A DNA stretch of 64,000 bases from JADLHS01 sp964553795 (lineage in GTDB: Bacteria; Verrucomicrobiota; Verrucomicrobiia; Limisphaerales; JADLHS01): assembly GCA_964553795.1 (NCBI GenBank), contig CAZKMR010000006.1, positions 35,166-99,165 of the forward strand, written 5' to 3'. Position 1 is the first letter of the stretch. The number at the start of each line of letters is the position of its first letter. Below, in pieces: positions 9,745 through 18,240 of this stretch. The notes under the pieces are model-generated. The model was given only the letters and a program-made list of their open reading frames with translations. It did not search any database and was not told the DNA's origin. The position numbers and the translations under genes are program-made.

Positions 9745-10587
9745 TTAATTGAAATCCGCCGGCTGCGGTTTCATCGCGTTGAGTTGGGCGGTACTGAGAT
9801 TTCCCCAATATTCCTGATAGGCGAACAACCGCCGCGCGCCAACATTCCACGAAGTCAGGAAATACATGTTCTCAAACTTCACCCATCGCACCGAGCCGTC
9901 GGCAAAACCGACGTTGCCCCCGTCGGGATGGCGTTTGCCCGGACGCGGATGCGGCACGCGATCCGCCTTGCCGTCCACGTGACCATCGAAACCCCAACCT
10001 TCCGGAATGAAACGCGCGTTGGAATCCGCCGCGAGACACATGCTCGGGCGCGCTGTGCCCAATTTGCTGGGACTTAGGGGCTCGTTAAAGGTACCGGCGG
10101 GATTTAGCCAGCGGGTGATGCCGCCGAAGTATTGATAACCCAGCGCGATCTGATTTGGATTCACGGGATCGCGGCGCGGCAGGAAGTTCCGCGTCGGCGA
10201 ACTCCAGATGTTGTTCTGATCATTGGGCTCGGGTTTCAATAGCAATCCGTAGCCCTTCAACGGCTCTGCCAGCAGATTGTAGTTGAGCGCCAAAGGATGA
10301 AAGGTCGGATTGGCCGACACTAACTGATTCGCCGGCGCAGTGATGTCGAGCGCGGGAAATACCCAATCCTGATTGTCCACGGCATACGTTGTGACCCCGA
10401 CCGCGATCTGCCGCAAGTTGCTCAAGCTCTGCGCGCGCTTGGCTTTTTCTTTGGCGCGGCCCAACGCCGGCAACAGCATCGCGGCCAAAATGGCGATGAT
10501 AGCAATGACGACCAACAACTCGATCAGGGTGAAGGCCGGCGCCGCTTTATCGCGACAGCGAGAGAAATGGAGACGAGCAGTTTTCAA
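9745..10587 (-). CDS. Type II secretion-like pseudopilin, prepilin N-terminal motif and H-X9-DG C-terminus
   Basis: The N-terminus carries the class III prepilin signal AFTLIELLVVIAII with a short basic leader, so it should be processed by a prepilin peptidase and sit in the inner membrane or a pseudopilus. The C-terminus has the H-X9-DG motif (HPDGGNVGFADGSV) found in the expanded pseudopilin families of Planctomycetes, Lentisphaerae and Verrucomicrobia. I choose the TTG at 10587: it is preceded by AGGA at 8 bases and gives the expected short leader. An upstream in-frame TTG (10641) would give an over-long one. It is the first gene of a unit with the BNR_4 protein, under operator site A. Confidence 0.85.
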   Translation of the reverse strand: MKTARLHFSRCRDKAAPAFTLIELLVVIAIIAILAAMLLPALGRAKEKAKRAQSLSNLRQIAVGVTTYAVDNQDWVFPALDITAPANQLVSANPTFHPLALNYNLLAEPLKGYGLLLKPEPNDQNNIWSSPTRNFLPRRDPVNPNQIALGYQYFGGITRWLNPAGTFNEPLSPSKLGTARPSMCLAADSNARFIPEGWGFDGHVDGKADRVPHPRPGKRHPDGGNVGFADGSVRWVKFENMYFLTSWNVGARRLFAYQEYWGNLSTAQLNAMKPQPADFN

Positions 10588-10740
10588 TGATTCAGTCCTG
10601 GTTTTGTTAAGCGCGAGAGAATCTTCATTGTCCCGCGCCAACTAGAGTCGAAGCAAGTGATTGGGATCATCGCGTTACGATCTGACAAACTTCTCTTCGG
10701 CTTCTCGCATACAACCTAACATTGCGACTATTCCTGTAAA

Positions 10741-10756
10741 TCACCCGAGCGGGTGA
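10741..10756 (-). promoter_or_regulatory. Candidate operator A, TCACCCGAGCGGGTGA
   Basis: A perfect palindrome of two 7-base arms with a 2-base spacer, about 155 bases upstream of the pseudopilin start. The core CCCRANCGGGTGA is shared with sites B (15857) and C (18111). CTAACATTGC (10716-10725) lies 15 bases to its promoter-proximal side. A role as a response-regulator box is inferred. Confidence 0.55.
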
Positions 10757-10797
10757 GCAACCGCAAATCGTTATGCGGGCAGGTTTGTTTCGGTACC

Positions 10798-10829
10798 AAA
10801 AAAGGCATCCGGGGGCGGGATGCCTTTTT
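10798..10829 (-). terminator. Intrinsic terminator after the PEP-CTERM gene
   Basis: Stem ggcatcc (10804-10810) pairs with ggatgcc (10818-10824) around a 7-base loop. On the minus strand the stem is followed by a run of Ts (the As at 10798-10803). It begins about 30 bases beyond the stop of the PEP-CTERM gene. A T-run on the plus side also makes it potentially bidirectional. Confidence 0.85.
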
Positions 10830-10859
10830 CGCAACATCACAATAATTCCGGCACGGAAA

Positions 10860-11567
10860 TTATTTCCGGCGCAAGCGGAACAACAAACCCAGCGAGTCCA
10901 GACCAATTAACGCCGCGCTGGTCGGCTCGGGGATAGCGGCGATGGTCAGATTGTCCATCACACCCCGAACGCCCGCGCCGCGGACATCAGCATAAAAGCC
11001 GATAGCGTTGCCGATATTGGCGTTGTTCATTGTGCGGGAGATCAGAACGTTTCGCCCGCCCGCATCGTAGTAGCCGAGGTCAAAGGTGGTCGCTCCGGTG
11101 CGCGCTACAAAGAGCGACAAGGCCAATGGTGATCCCCCGCCGGCGAGGCTGAGTTCGGTAGTGCCGTTGAAGCCGCGGGAAAAAACCTGCCCGTTGTTGC
11201 GCATGTAAACAGCGACGTAATCAGCGCGAACGCCCGCCGTCGGAGTACCCGCGCCAGCATACAAGCCGATGTCCTGCGAGTTCAGATCGGTGGGGCTGTA
11301 ATCGGAACGCAGTTCAAAACCGACGTTCAACGTGAAATCGGTGCGGGTCAGAGCATATTGCTCGATACCGCCGTAGGTCGTGGTATTGACCCGGAGCGCG
11401 CCGTTGGAGATTTCCCACGAAGAGACGTTGTCGGCTGCCGCGGGAGTTGCTTTGAGAATACGCGTCGCAGTCCAGCTCGAGAGATTCCCACTGAAATCAT
11501 CAACGAGCTGCGCTTGCGCAATCGTGCCCGCCAGACAAACGGCGGTAAGGAGACTGAGTTTTTTCAT
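10860..11567 (-). CDS. PEP-CTERM sorting domain-containing secreted protein
   Basis: A 235-residue protein with a signal peptide (MKKLSLLTAVCLAGTIAQA), a beta-rich middle resembling a lectin-like or laminin-type jelly roll (VDDFSGNLSSW at the start, VMDNLTIAAIPEP near the end), and a C-terminal sorting signal. The signal is IPEPTSAALIG, then a hydrophobic stretch, then RLRRK. Exosortases recognise such signals and usually link the protein to exopolysaccharide or the surface. No exosortase gene is in this window. The gene lies 37 bases after the LamG giant and shares its direction, so the two probably form one unit under operator B. Ligand unknown. Confidence 0.88.
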   Translation of the reverse strand: MKKLSLLTAVCLAGTIAQAQLVDDFSGNLSSWTATRILKATPAAADNVSSWEISNGALRVNTTTYGGIEQYALTRTDFTLNVGFELRSDYSPTDLNSQDIGLYAGAGTPTAGVRADYVAVYMRNNGQVFSRGFNGTTELSLAGGGSPLALSLFVARTGATTFDLGYYDAGGRNVLISRTMNNANIGNAIGFYADVRGAGVRGVMDNLTIAAIPEPTSAALIGLDSLGLLFRLRRK

Positions 11568-11604
11568 ACGGATTTACTTCTTTCTGTTTGGTTGTTGTTT
11601 GGGG

Positions 11605-14600
11605 TTACGGATAAACGAGCCGGAAGAACACACTGCCGTTCGCCGGGTTGATGGGGATGAAAACCTGATTGGTGCTGGCCGAACCGGGCACCGTCGCCCA
11701 GTTGCTGCTCAAGCCCACGTTCAAACTGTTGGTCTGCGCTTCCAAGCGCCAGCCCGTGTGCGTCGCCGGCCAACCGAGGTGATATTGATTGCCGCTAACC
11801 GTCGCCGTGACACTCGTCGGCGTGGTGGCAACCGCCTGCACGCGCAAGCTGCCGGTGCCCGCGAGGAACGTCGGGCTGGTGGTGCTGTTGTAAACGCCGG
11901 CTGGCTGACTTACGCCGCTCAATACGAGCGCGGAGATTTGATTCGTGGTGGTGAAGTCGAGTTGCAACAACGCACCATTCGCGATGGTCACGGTCGAGCC
12001 CGCCGCCAGTGTCGGTTGCGCGAGCTGCAACAAGCCGCCGGACACCGTGGTGTTGCCGCTGTGATTATTCGTGCCCGTCAGCGACTGAGTGCCGGACAGC
12101 AGGTTGAGCGACAGGTTGCCCGCCAGATTCCCGCCGAAAGTTTGGAAGCCGCCTTGCAAATCCAAAGTCAATGTCGCCGGAGTGGCGCTGCTGTTGGTAA
12201 TGACGCCAAGATTTGCCGGGCCGACTGTGTTCTTCAACCCACCCAAGCGTTGATTGAAGCCATTCAGGTCGAAGTAAGTCGGCACGGTCGGACTACCATT
12301 GCCGGCGAGGTCGAGCACGGCGTTGGTGGCAATCGCGTTGTTCACGCCCAGACTGGTTGTGCCCGCGCGCACATCAATGCTGTCGTAACCGCTGCCCGCA
12401 CCGGAGAAACGCACGTTACCCAATCGCACGAGCAGCAGATAACCGCTGCCAACACCCGGCATCGTCACCGGACCGGTCACGTTCAAATAACCCGATGAAG
12501 TCGGTCCGACGAAATGACCGCCATCCGTCGCCAGCGTATTCAGCGTGAGCGGACCGCTCACTGTCGTGATGGTGCCATTTGTGTTATCAGGCGTCATCAA
12601 CAGCCCGGTCGCCACGCCGGGCGCGGTGGAATTCGCCGTGAACGCATTGGTCACTGTGCGACCCGTGCCGATCACGAATCGTCCCGGACCGCTAATCGTC
12701 ACCGGTCCCGGACCGAGTGCGCGGTTGGCGTTCACGTTGACGATGCCTCCCGACAAAACCGTGCCGCCGGTGTGGGTGTTGTCAGTGTTCAACGCCAGCG
12801 TGCCCGTTCCTGCCACCGTCAGGGCCGCTGTGCCGGAAACGGTATTGCTCAAGGCGAGCGTCGCGCCGCCATCCACACTGATGGTCGAATCCGTGGCTAG
12901 CGTTACCGCGCCATCGATTGCCGTAAAGCCAGCGCCGCCCTTGCGCAACGCGCCGTTAGCATCTGATCCAATCCCATTCAGCGTGAGACCTTCGGCCAGA
13001 TCCACATTGGCGGTGACATAAAGCTGACCGCCATTGGCAACGGTCGTGCCGCCGCTACTCGCGCCGAGACCGGTGCTGCTTTGCAGATTGACCGTTCCGG
13101 CGTTGATCAACGTCGCGCCGGTATATTCGCTCGTCCCGGACACCGCTACAGTGCCAAAGCCGTCATAACGCACTGTGCCTGTACCGCGAATGATGTTGGG
13201 AACGATCAAGGCCGTATCGCCGCGATTGATCGCGAGCGTGGCGTTGTTCGTGATCGGCCCGCTGCCCGTTGTTCCTGAAATGCTGCCGTTGCCAATTTGC
13301 AACGTGCCGGCAGAAACCAACGTGCCGCCGCTCATGTTGTTGGTAACGTCAATGATGAGCGTGCCGGAGTTCTGTTTCACCAATCGGCCCTGACCGATCA
13401 ACGCACCCGCGCCCGAGATGGTGTAGTCCGTCGTTGCATTTGCGGTGAGCGTGCTGGGGTTGACGGTTTCCACCAGATTCACAAACGGTACGGCGCTGCC
13501 GCGACTATCAAACAACGCGCCGGCAGATGGTGTGAAGGCGGTCACCGGTCCACCTGCGGTGTTGGTCCAATCAAGCGATGTTGTATCCCATGTGCCAAAG
13601 CTCGCCGTTCCTAGCCATGCAAGCGTCGGTGGTACGAAGACTGACAATGTTGCCGTCGCGCTCGCCGCCGAATAAGTCGTCACGCCAATCGTATTGGTGG
13701 CGAAACATTGCACCGTCACCCCATTGTCGCCGATCACCGTGGCAAACGAATACGTGGAATTAGTCGCGCCCGAGACCAGTGCGCCACCTTTGTACCACTG
13801 ATAATTAATGGGCAGATAACCGATCGCTGTCGCGCTGAAGGTCGCGGTTTGGCCGACGGGCACGGTGGTGTTGGTGGGTTGAATTACGAACTGCACCGGG
13901 CCATCAGCGAGCAACGTGTTCGGTCCTTGATCGAAACTCTGCTTGATGGTGATGGGCGACAGCGCGCCTTTGAACAAACGGAATTCATCAATGCTCGCGT
14001 TCAGATAGGGATCGTTGGGAAACAGCGAGCGACCGATGTAAGAGAAGTAATTATTTAAGCTGCCCACACCGATGCTGAGATTCGTGTTCACCGCTTCAAG
14101 CACGCCGTTGGTGTAAATCGACATGGTTTTGTTCGGCGGATCAAACACACAAACGATGTGGCGCGTCAGGCCATCGAGGAGGCCGGGCGCGACCGTGGTT
14201 TGTTCGAACAACGGATCGGAAGCGGAATTGGCGCTGATCTGATGACCGCCCGAACCGTTGCGGGCGGCGAAGGCGAAATAATTTGCCCCAACGATGTTGC
14301 CCAACGTCTGATTGGTGAAACCGAAATCGAAGACATACGCCCAGTTGGCGTTCACGCCGAATGTCGCCCAAAATTCCACCGTGAGTGCGGTCGCGTTTCC
14401 CGCGTTATACAAATTCCCCGGCAACTCCATATACGTTCCCACCGTGCCATCGAGCACCAGCGCGCCGTTGAGGATTTGGGCGTTACCGAAATTGGTGCCC
14501 CACTGGCCGCCGATACTGTCGGACGTATCAGTCGTGAAGCTGTAGCGATTCGCCACGAAATTCGCTGCGCCGACGACGAGCAAGGCCGGCGAGCTGGTGG

Positions 14601-15714
14601 CCGCAAAGCCGGCCAGATTGGTGACAATACAATCGTAGTAACCCGCATTGTTTGCCGCCACATTGGTAATGGTGAACGAACTGTTTGTCAGGCTCGGGAC
14701 GGAATTAGAGTTGAGTCGCCACTGATAACTCAGGGCCGTCAGACTCGACGCACCCACACTGAAAGCGACCGGCTGATTGTAATCCACGTTCTGGCTCACT
14801 GGCTGTGCCGTGATGGTAACGAGGGGGGAGAAGAACTGCATTTGATTCGCGGCGCGCGCCACGCTGCTGACCCGCACTTCGTCGATTCTGCCAAAGAATG
14901 TTTCACCCGCCGCCGCCCGGTTTTCATTGCCAATGACAAATGGGCCAACCACAGCGCCCGAAGTGATGCCTAGCGTCAGCGGCGCCGTTCCCAAAACGTT
15001 TGCCGCGCCGAATGCGGGATCGAGCCTCGTCCAATAAAGCGTCGCCGTCGTCCCGTCATAGGTTATCGCGACGTGGTACCAGTTCCCCGAGACAAACGCA
15101 TGGTCACCGGTCGTGGGTATCGGTCGAGTAATCGCTTGTCCGCCCGCGATGAAAGAGAATTGCAACGATCCGGCTGTGATCCGGAACTGAAATCCGCGAC
15201 TCCCGCCGGAGCTGTCCGTGGCAATGATTTCCTGATTTCCCGTCGTTGATACCGGCTGAATCAGAGCTTCGATCGTAAATGCGGATTGCCCGCCGTTGCC
15301 GATGTTCAGGTTGGTCATCGCCAACGCGTCTGCGGCGGGCGCCGTGCCTTCGCCTTGATACGCGCCGTTGTTGTTAAAGTCATATCCGAGCAGATATCCC
15401 GGCGTGGGATTCGTCAGACACGTCCCATAATTGATCGCGCCATTCAGGTAACCTGCCGCGCCCAACATTGTGTTCACGACCGGAGGCGTGGCTGACGCCA
15501 CCGACAGATCGCAACTGTAAAAATTGCCGCCCTTAGTTCCGGCGTTAGCCGTAACGGTGCTGCCGGCCGCTTCATTGAAGTGCAGCAGGAAGAGCGTGTT
15601 CGCGTCCGGCGTATAAGGACCGACCAGATCCGCAGTGCTCGGTTGGACCGATGCCAGCAACGCCGAAGCGAGCAGACCAAGTGATTTCAAGGTAACGACG
15701 TGGGGAGTCTTCAT
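11605..15714 (-). CDS. Giant secreted LamG / Ig-like / autotransporter-associated beta-strand protein
   Basis: A 1369-residue exported protein: signal peptide (1-28), LamG/concanavalin domain (about 35-290, opening PYTPDANTLFLLHFNE much like the neighbouring BNR_4 protein), Ig-like domain (about 300-380, AQPVSQNVDYNQPVAFSV), a second LamG domain (about 385-600), and a second Ig-like domain (about 605-690, NYQWYKGGALVSG). Several autotransporter-associated beta-strand repeats follow (about 750-1290, e.g. GGTLVSAGTLQIGNG and NTTVSGGLLQLAQ). There is no C-terminal autotransporter barrel and no PEP-CTERM signal, so the secretion route is unclear. The C-terminus (IPINPANGSVFFRLVYP) looks like a small beta domain. 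It is likely a surface or extracellular adhesin or glycan-binding scaffold. Head gene of a unit with the PEP-CTERM protein. Confidence 0.85.
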   Translation of the reverse strand: MKTPHVVTLKSLGLLASALLASVQPSTADLVGPYTPDANTLFLLHFNEAAGSTVTANAGTKGGNFYSCDLSVASATPPVVNTMLGAAGYLNGAINYGTCLTNPTPGYLLGYDFNNNGAYQGEGTAPAADALAMTNLNIGNGGQSAFTIEALIQPVSTTGNQEIIATDSSGGSRGFQFRITAGSLQFSFIAGGQAITRPIPTTGDHAFVSGNWYHVAITYDGTTATLYWTRLDPAFGAANVLGTAPLTLGITSGAVVGPFVIGNENRAAAGETFFGRIDEVRVSSVARAANQMQFFSPLVTITAQPVSQNVDYNQPVAFSVGASSLTALSYQWRLNSNSVPSLTNSSFTITNVAANNAGYYDCIVTNLAGFAATSSPALLVVGAANFVANRYSFTTDTSDSIGGQWGTNFGNAQILNGALVLDGTVGTYMELPGNLYNAGNATALTVEFWATFGVNANWAYVFDFGFTNQTLGNIVGANYFAFAARNGSGGHQISANSASDPLFEQTTVAPGLLDGLTRHIVCVFDPPNKTMSIYTNGVLEAVNTNLSIGVGSLNNYFSYIGRSLFPNDPYLNASIDEFRLFKGALSPITIKQSFDQGPNTLLADGPVQFVIQPTNTTVPVGQTATFSATAIGYLPINYQWYKGGALVSGATNSTYSFATVIGDNGVTVQCFATNTIGVTTYSAASATATLSVFVPPTLAWLGTASFGTWDTTSLDWTNTAGGPVTAFTPSAGALFDSRGSAVPFVNLVETVNPSTLTANATTDYTISGAGALIGQGRLVKQNSGTLIIDVTNNMSGGTLVSAGTLQIGNGSISGTTGSGPITNNATLAINRGDTALIVPNIIRGTGTVRYDGFGTVAVSGTSEYTGATLINAGTVNLQSSTGLGASSGGTTVANGGQLYVTANVDLAEGLTLNGIGSDANGALRKGGAGFTAIDGAVTLATDSTISVDGGATLALSNTVSGTAALTVAGTGTLALNTDNTHTGGTVLSGGIVNVNANRALGPGPVTISGPGRFVIGTGRTVTNAFTANSTAPGVATGLLMTPDNTNGTITTVSGPLTLNTLATDGGHFVGPTSSGYLNVTGPVTMPGVGSGYLLLVRLGNVRFSGAGSGYDSIDVRAGTTSLGVNNAIATNAVLDLAGNGSPTVPTYFDLNGFNQRLGGLKNTVGPANLGVITNSSATPATLTLDLQGGFQTFGGNLAGNLSLNLLSGTQSLTGTNNHSGNTTVSGGLLQLAQPTLAAGSTVTIANGALLQLDFTTTNQISALVLSGVSQPAGVYNSTTSPTFLAGTGSLRVQAVATTPTSVTATVSGNQYHLGWPATHTGWRLEAQTNSLNVGLSSNWATVPGSASTNQVFIPINPANGSVFFRLVYP

Positions 15715-15856
15715 GGATTGGGTTGGGGGTTACCGGGCAGGAACGACTCCAGCGGAGCGGAATTCAGGGCGACAAGCGCCTGACAGTGTGGGTGCAGCAG
15801 CGTTCATGCGTTTGGTTGACGCTGCCATCATTCCACACGGACGCGCCGTGATGCTA

Positions 15857-15872
15857 TCCCCCGACCGGGTGA
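15857..15872 (-). promoter_or_regulatory. Candidate operator B, TCCCCCGACCGGGTGA
   Basis: Same 16-base box as sites A and C (two differences from A), placed about 143 bases upstream of the LamG-giant start and 21 bases beyond the stop of the response-regulator gene. One arm mismatch. Function inferred from recurrence upstream of each transcription unit in this island. Confidence 0.5.
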
Positions 15873-15892
15873 CGTTTGGCGATCCCCGGGCC

Positions 15893-16591
15893 TTATCGGG
15901 TATCGCCCCGACCCCCGGACATATAATGCGCCACCGCTTCAGCCCGCGACCGCACGTGCATCTTCTCGTAGATATGTTTGAGATGGCTGCGCACGGTTTC
16001 GACGCTGAGATTGAGTTTGTCGGCGATTTCCTTGTTGGAATAACCCTTGGTGAGCAGCAGCAGGGTTTCTTCCTCGCGTGTCGTCAACGCCACCGCATCA
16101 TCGCGCGTGCGGCCCTTTTGCCGGAAGGATTCCACCACGCGCCGCGCAATTTCACTCGTCATCGGCGCGCCGCCGCTCAACGCATCCAACAACGCCGCGC
16201 GCAATTCCGCCGGCTTCGTTCGCTTCAACAAATACCCATCCGCACCCGCCTCCAAAGCGCGAAAGACGATTTCGTCGTCATCTGAAGTCGTCAGAATCAC
16301 GATCGGTGTTTTGGGCAGGGTCACTTTCAATCGGCTCGTGCATTCGATGCCCGACATGCGCGGCAGGAAAATGTCCATCAGCACCACATCCGGCTTGAGT
16401 GCGGGCACCACCCGCAAGGCCTCTTCCGCTGACGCGCAGACGCCGATACAACGAAAGTCGGCGAAGGAATTCAGCAACTTCTCCCAGCTTGCGCTGACGT
16501 CCGGCTTGTCTTCCACCAGCACAATTTTCAGCGGCGCTTCAGGAGAAATGGCCGATAAACGAAATGGTTCTTCAAAACGAGGCGGTGTCAT
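15893..16591 (-). CDS. NarL/FixJ-type response regulator
   Basis: A 232-residue transcriptional regulator. The N-terminal receiver domain (about 22-138) has acidic residues in LVEDKPD, the phospho-acceptor Asp in VLMDIFLP, the Thr of ILTTSDD and a conserved Lys in YLLKRT. A LuxR-type helix-turn-helix (about 165-225, LTTREEETLLLLTKGYSNKEIA, recognition helix SVETVRSHLKHIYEK) follows. The start codon overlaps the kinase stop by 4 bases (ATGA), so kinase and regulator are translationally coupled. It is the natural candidate to bind the palindromes at 10741, 15857 and 18111, but binding is not shown. Confidence 0.93.
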   Translation of the reverse strand: MTPPRFEEPFRLSAISPEAPLKIVLVEDKPDVSASWEKLLNSFADFRCIGVCASAEEALRVVPALKPDVVLMDIFLPRMSGIECTSRLKVTLPKTPIVILTTSDDDEIVFRALEAGADGYLLKRTKPAELRAALLDALSGGAPMTSEIARRVVESFRQKGRTRDDAVALTTREEETLLLLTKGYSNKEIADKLNLSVETVRSHLKHIYEKMHVRSRAEAVAHYMSGGRGDTR

Positions 16592-18060
16592 GGTTCAGGA
16601 TGAGCATCAGTCAACGGCGGCGGATCGCGATGGAACAAGCGCCGCCACCACGGGTCACGACGAATCGGATGCGCCAGCGGCATCTTGAATTCCACGCGAC
16701 ATCCGGCGTCCGGCGCGGAAAAAATCTGACATGCCCCGCCCATTTCGGCGAGCCGCTGCTGCATGTTATTCAAGCCGTTGCCTTCGGTCGTCTCCGTCAC
16801 ATCGAAGCCGCGCCCATTGTCTTCCACGATGACGATTACCTGATCGCGCTCGCGCTGAATGCGCAGGAACAGTTCGGTGGCGCCGGAGTATTTTGCCGCG
16901 TTATTCAACGCCTCTTTCACCGCCAGGAACAAGCTGCGTCGCACTGGCAAATCAAACGCCGTGGACGGCATGTCCATTTGCACATCGAGGCGACATCGAA
17001 TGGTTGTGCTACCCAGAAAGCCTTGGGCGTACTTGCACAAGTAGCTGGTGAAGTCGCGCAACGTGTCGCGTTTGGAATTCACGGCCCACAATACTTCTTC
17101 GAGCGAACGGGAAACGGTGCGGGCTTTTTCCGAAAGCTGATTCAACCGCTCGCGCGCGGCCGAACCATCGGGAAATTCGGTTTGCGCGACTTCGCCTTGC
17201 AACACCAATTGTGTCAGACCCGCGCCGAGGTCGTCGTGAATGTCGCGCGCGATCAACGTGCGTTCGCGTGCCAACAACTTTTGCGCTCGCGTCTGCACCG
17301 CCAGTTTGGCCGCGAGGCGCAAGCTGACGGTTAGCGCGATCGTGGCCACACCGAGCAAGAGCGTAAGAAACCAACCGGTCTGCCAGAACCGCAATACCTC
17401 CAGTCGCAGTGGCGGCGGCGTCACGATGCTCACCGGGTCGAGCCACCAGGGAAATTGCCCGAGCACACCCACTTCCTGCGCGGAGGGCCAATTCGGATCG
17501 GCGGTCTTGCGTCGGGTCCAGCGTCGCACGTCATTCGGCACGACCTGCCAGGATTTATCGGAACGCAGTTCAAACCGCCGTCCGTCCATGAATTCCACGT
17601 TCAGCCCGAGAATCAAACCTCCCTCCAACCCGTCGTTCAGCGCTTCCACCGCCAGCACGTGTTGTCCCGGTCCGAGCAACCACGTTACGTCGTAGTCGGT
17701 TAGACTGCGCCAGTTGCCGCCCTGCCCGATCTCGCGGCCATCGAGGTAAACGCGATACAAATCATCGGCGGTGAGCCGCAGATTGGCTTTTCGCACCGGA
17801 TATGCCCCGGGCAAGGTGAACGAACGCCACAGGCGACACTCCTGTTTGTCCGCGAAGTTGGTCGTCCAAATCCAGCGACCAATATCGAGTTTGGCTTCGG
17901 CGCGGGCGGATTCGAGCGTCGGCTGCGCGACGCTGGCCGGACCGCGGCCGCGTGTTTCCGGGGCGGCAGTGGTGGCGCAGGTGATGATCCCACTGACCGC
18001 GAAACAACACAACCTCCATCGCAGACCACGGCGGAAAGAGTGAAGCAACGGACGGAACAT
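16588..18060 (-). CDS. Two-component sensor histidine kinase (HisKA_3/NarX-like) with periplasmic jelly-roll sensor
   Basis: A 490-residue kinase. After a signal anchor (about 10-33) comes a periplasmic domain (about 55-215) resembling the sugar-binding jelly roll of glycoside hydrolases (YRVYLDGREIGQGGNW, PGQHVLAVEALNDG). A transmembrane helix follows (about 228-250, LTLLLGVATIALTVSLRL). The HisKA_3 domain has the phospho-acceptor His in ARDIHDDLGAGL, and the HATPase_c domain has AVKEALNNAAKYSG and VEDNGRGF. It should phosphorylate the overlapping response regulator. The sensor fold and the CBM-bearing neighbours suggest a carbohydrate signal, but that is inference. Operator C lies about 50 bases upstream. 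Confidence 0.9.
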   Translation of the reverse strand: MFRPLLHSFRRGLRWRLCCFAVSGIITCATTAAPETRGRGPASVAQPTLESARAEAKLDIGRWIWTTNFADKQECRLWRSFTLPGAYPVRKANLRLTADDLYRVYLDGREIGQGGNWRSLTDYDVTWLLGPGQHVLAVEALNDGLEGGLILGLNVEFMDGRRFELRSDKSWQVVPNDVRRWTRRKTADPNWPSAQEVGVLGQFPWWLDPVSIVTPPPLRLEVLRFWQTGWFLTLLLGVATIALTVSLRLAAKLAVQTRAQKLLARERTLIARDIHDDLGAGLTQLVLQGEVAQTEFPDGSAARERLNQLSEKARTVSRSLEEVLWAVNSKRDTLRDFTSYLCKYAQGFLGSTTIRCRLDVQMDMPSTAFDLPVRRSLFLAVKEALNNAAKYSGATELFLRIQRERDQVIVIVEDNGRGFDVTETTEGNGLNNMQQRLAEMGGACQIFSAPDAGCRVEFKMPLAHPIRRDPWWRRLFHRDPPPLTDAHPEP

Positions 18061-18110
18061 GGTGATGATTTGGGTGGGGGAAAACTAACAATGCCGCCAC
18101 GCTCCGCCAA

Positions 18111-18126
18111 GCACCCAAACGGGTGA
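18111..18126 (-). promoter_or_regulatory. Candidate operator C, GCACCCAAACGGGTGA
   Basis: Third copy of the CCCRANCGGGTGA box, 51 bases upstream of the histidine kinase start, consistent with autoregulation. CTAACAATGC (18085-18094) lies 16 bases to its promoter-proximal side and is a 9/10 match to the block similarly placed at site A. Confidence 0.5.
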
Positions 18127-18190
18127 GCCACCGGTCACCGTGCTTATGCCTCGCGGCCCGGACCAAAGACTCACGTCACGATGCAAAACA

Positions 18191-18222
18191 AAAGCCGGGC
18201 GAAGATTGCCTCGCCCGGCTTT
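18191..18222 (-). terminator. Intrinsic terminator after ilvB
   Basis: Perfect 12-base stem (18191-18202 with 18211-18222, GC-rich core ccgggcga) and an 8-base loop. On the minus strand it is followed by tgtttt. It begins about 20 bases beyond the ilvB stop. Confidence 0.85.
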
Positions 18223-18240
18223 TCGTCGGATCAAATGTAA

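Noticed and set aside
11380..12498. 372-codon plus-strand ORF, Arg/His-rich, opposite the LamG giant
   Set aside because: Antisense shadow with no start signal and a composition typical of reverse-frame reading.
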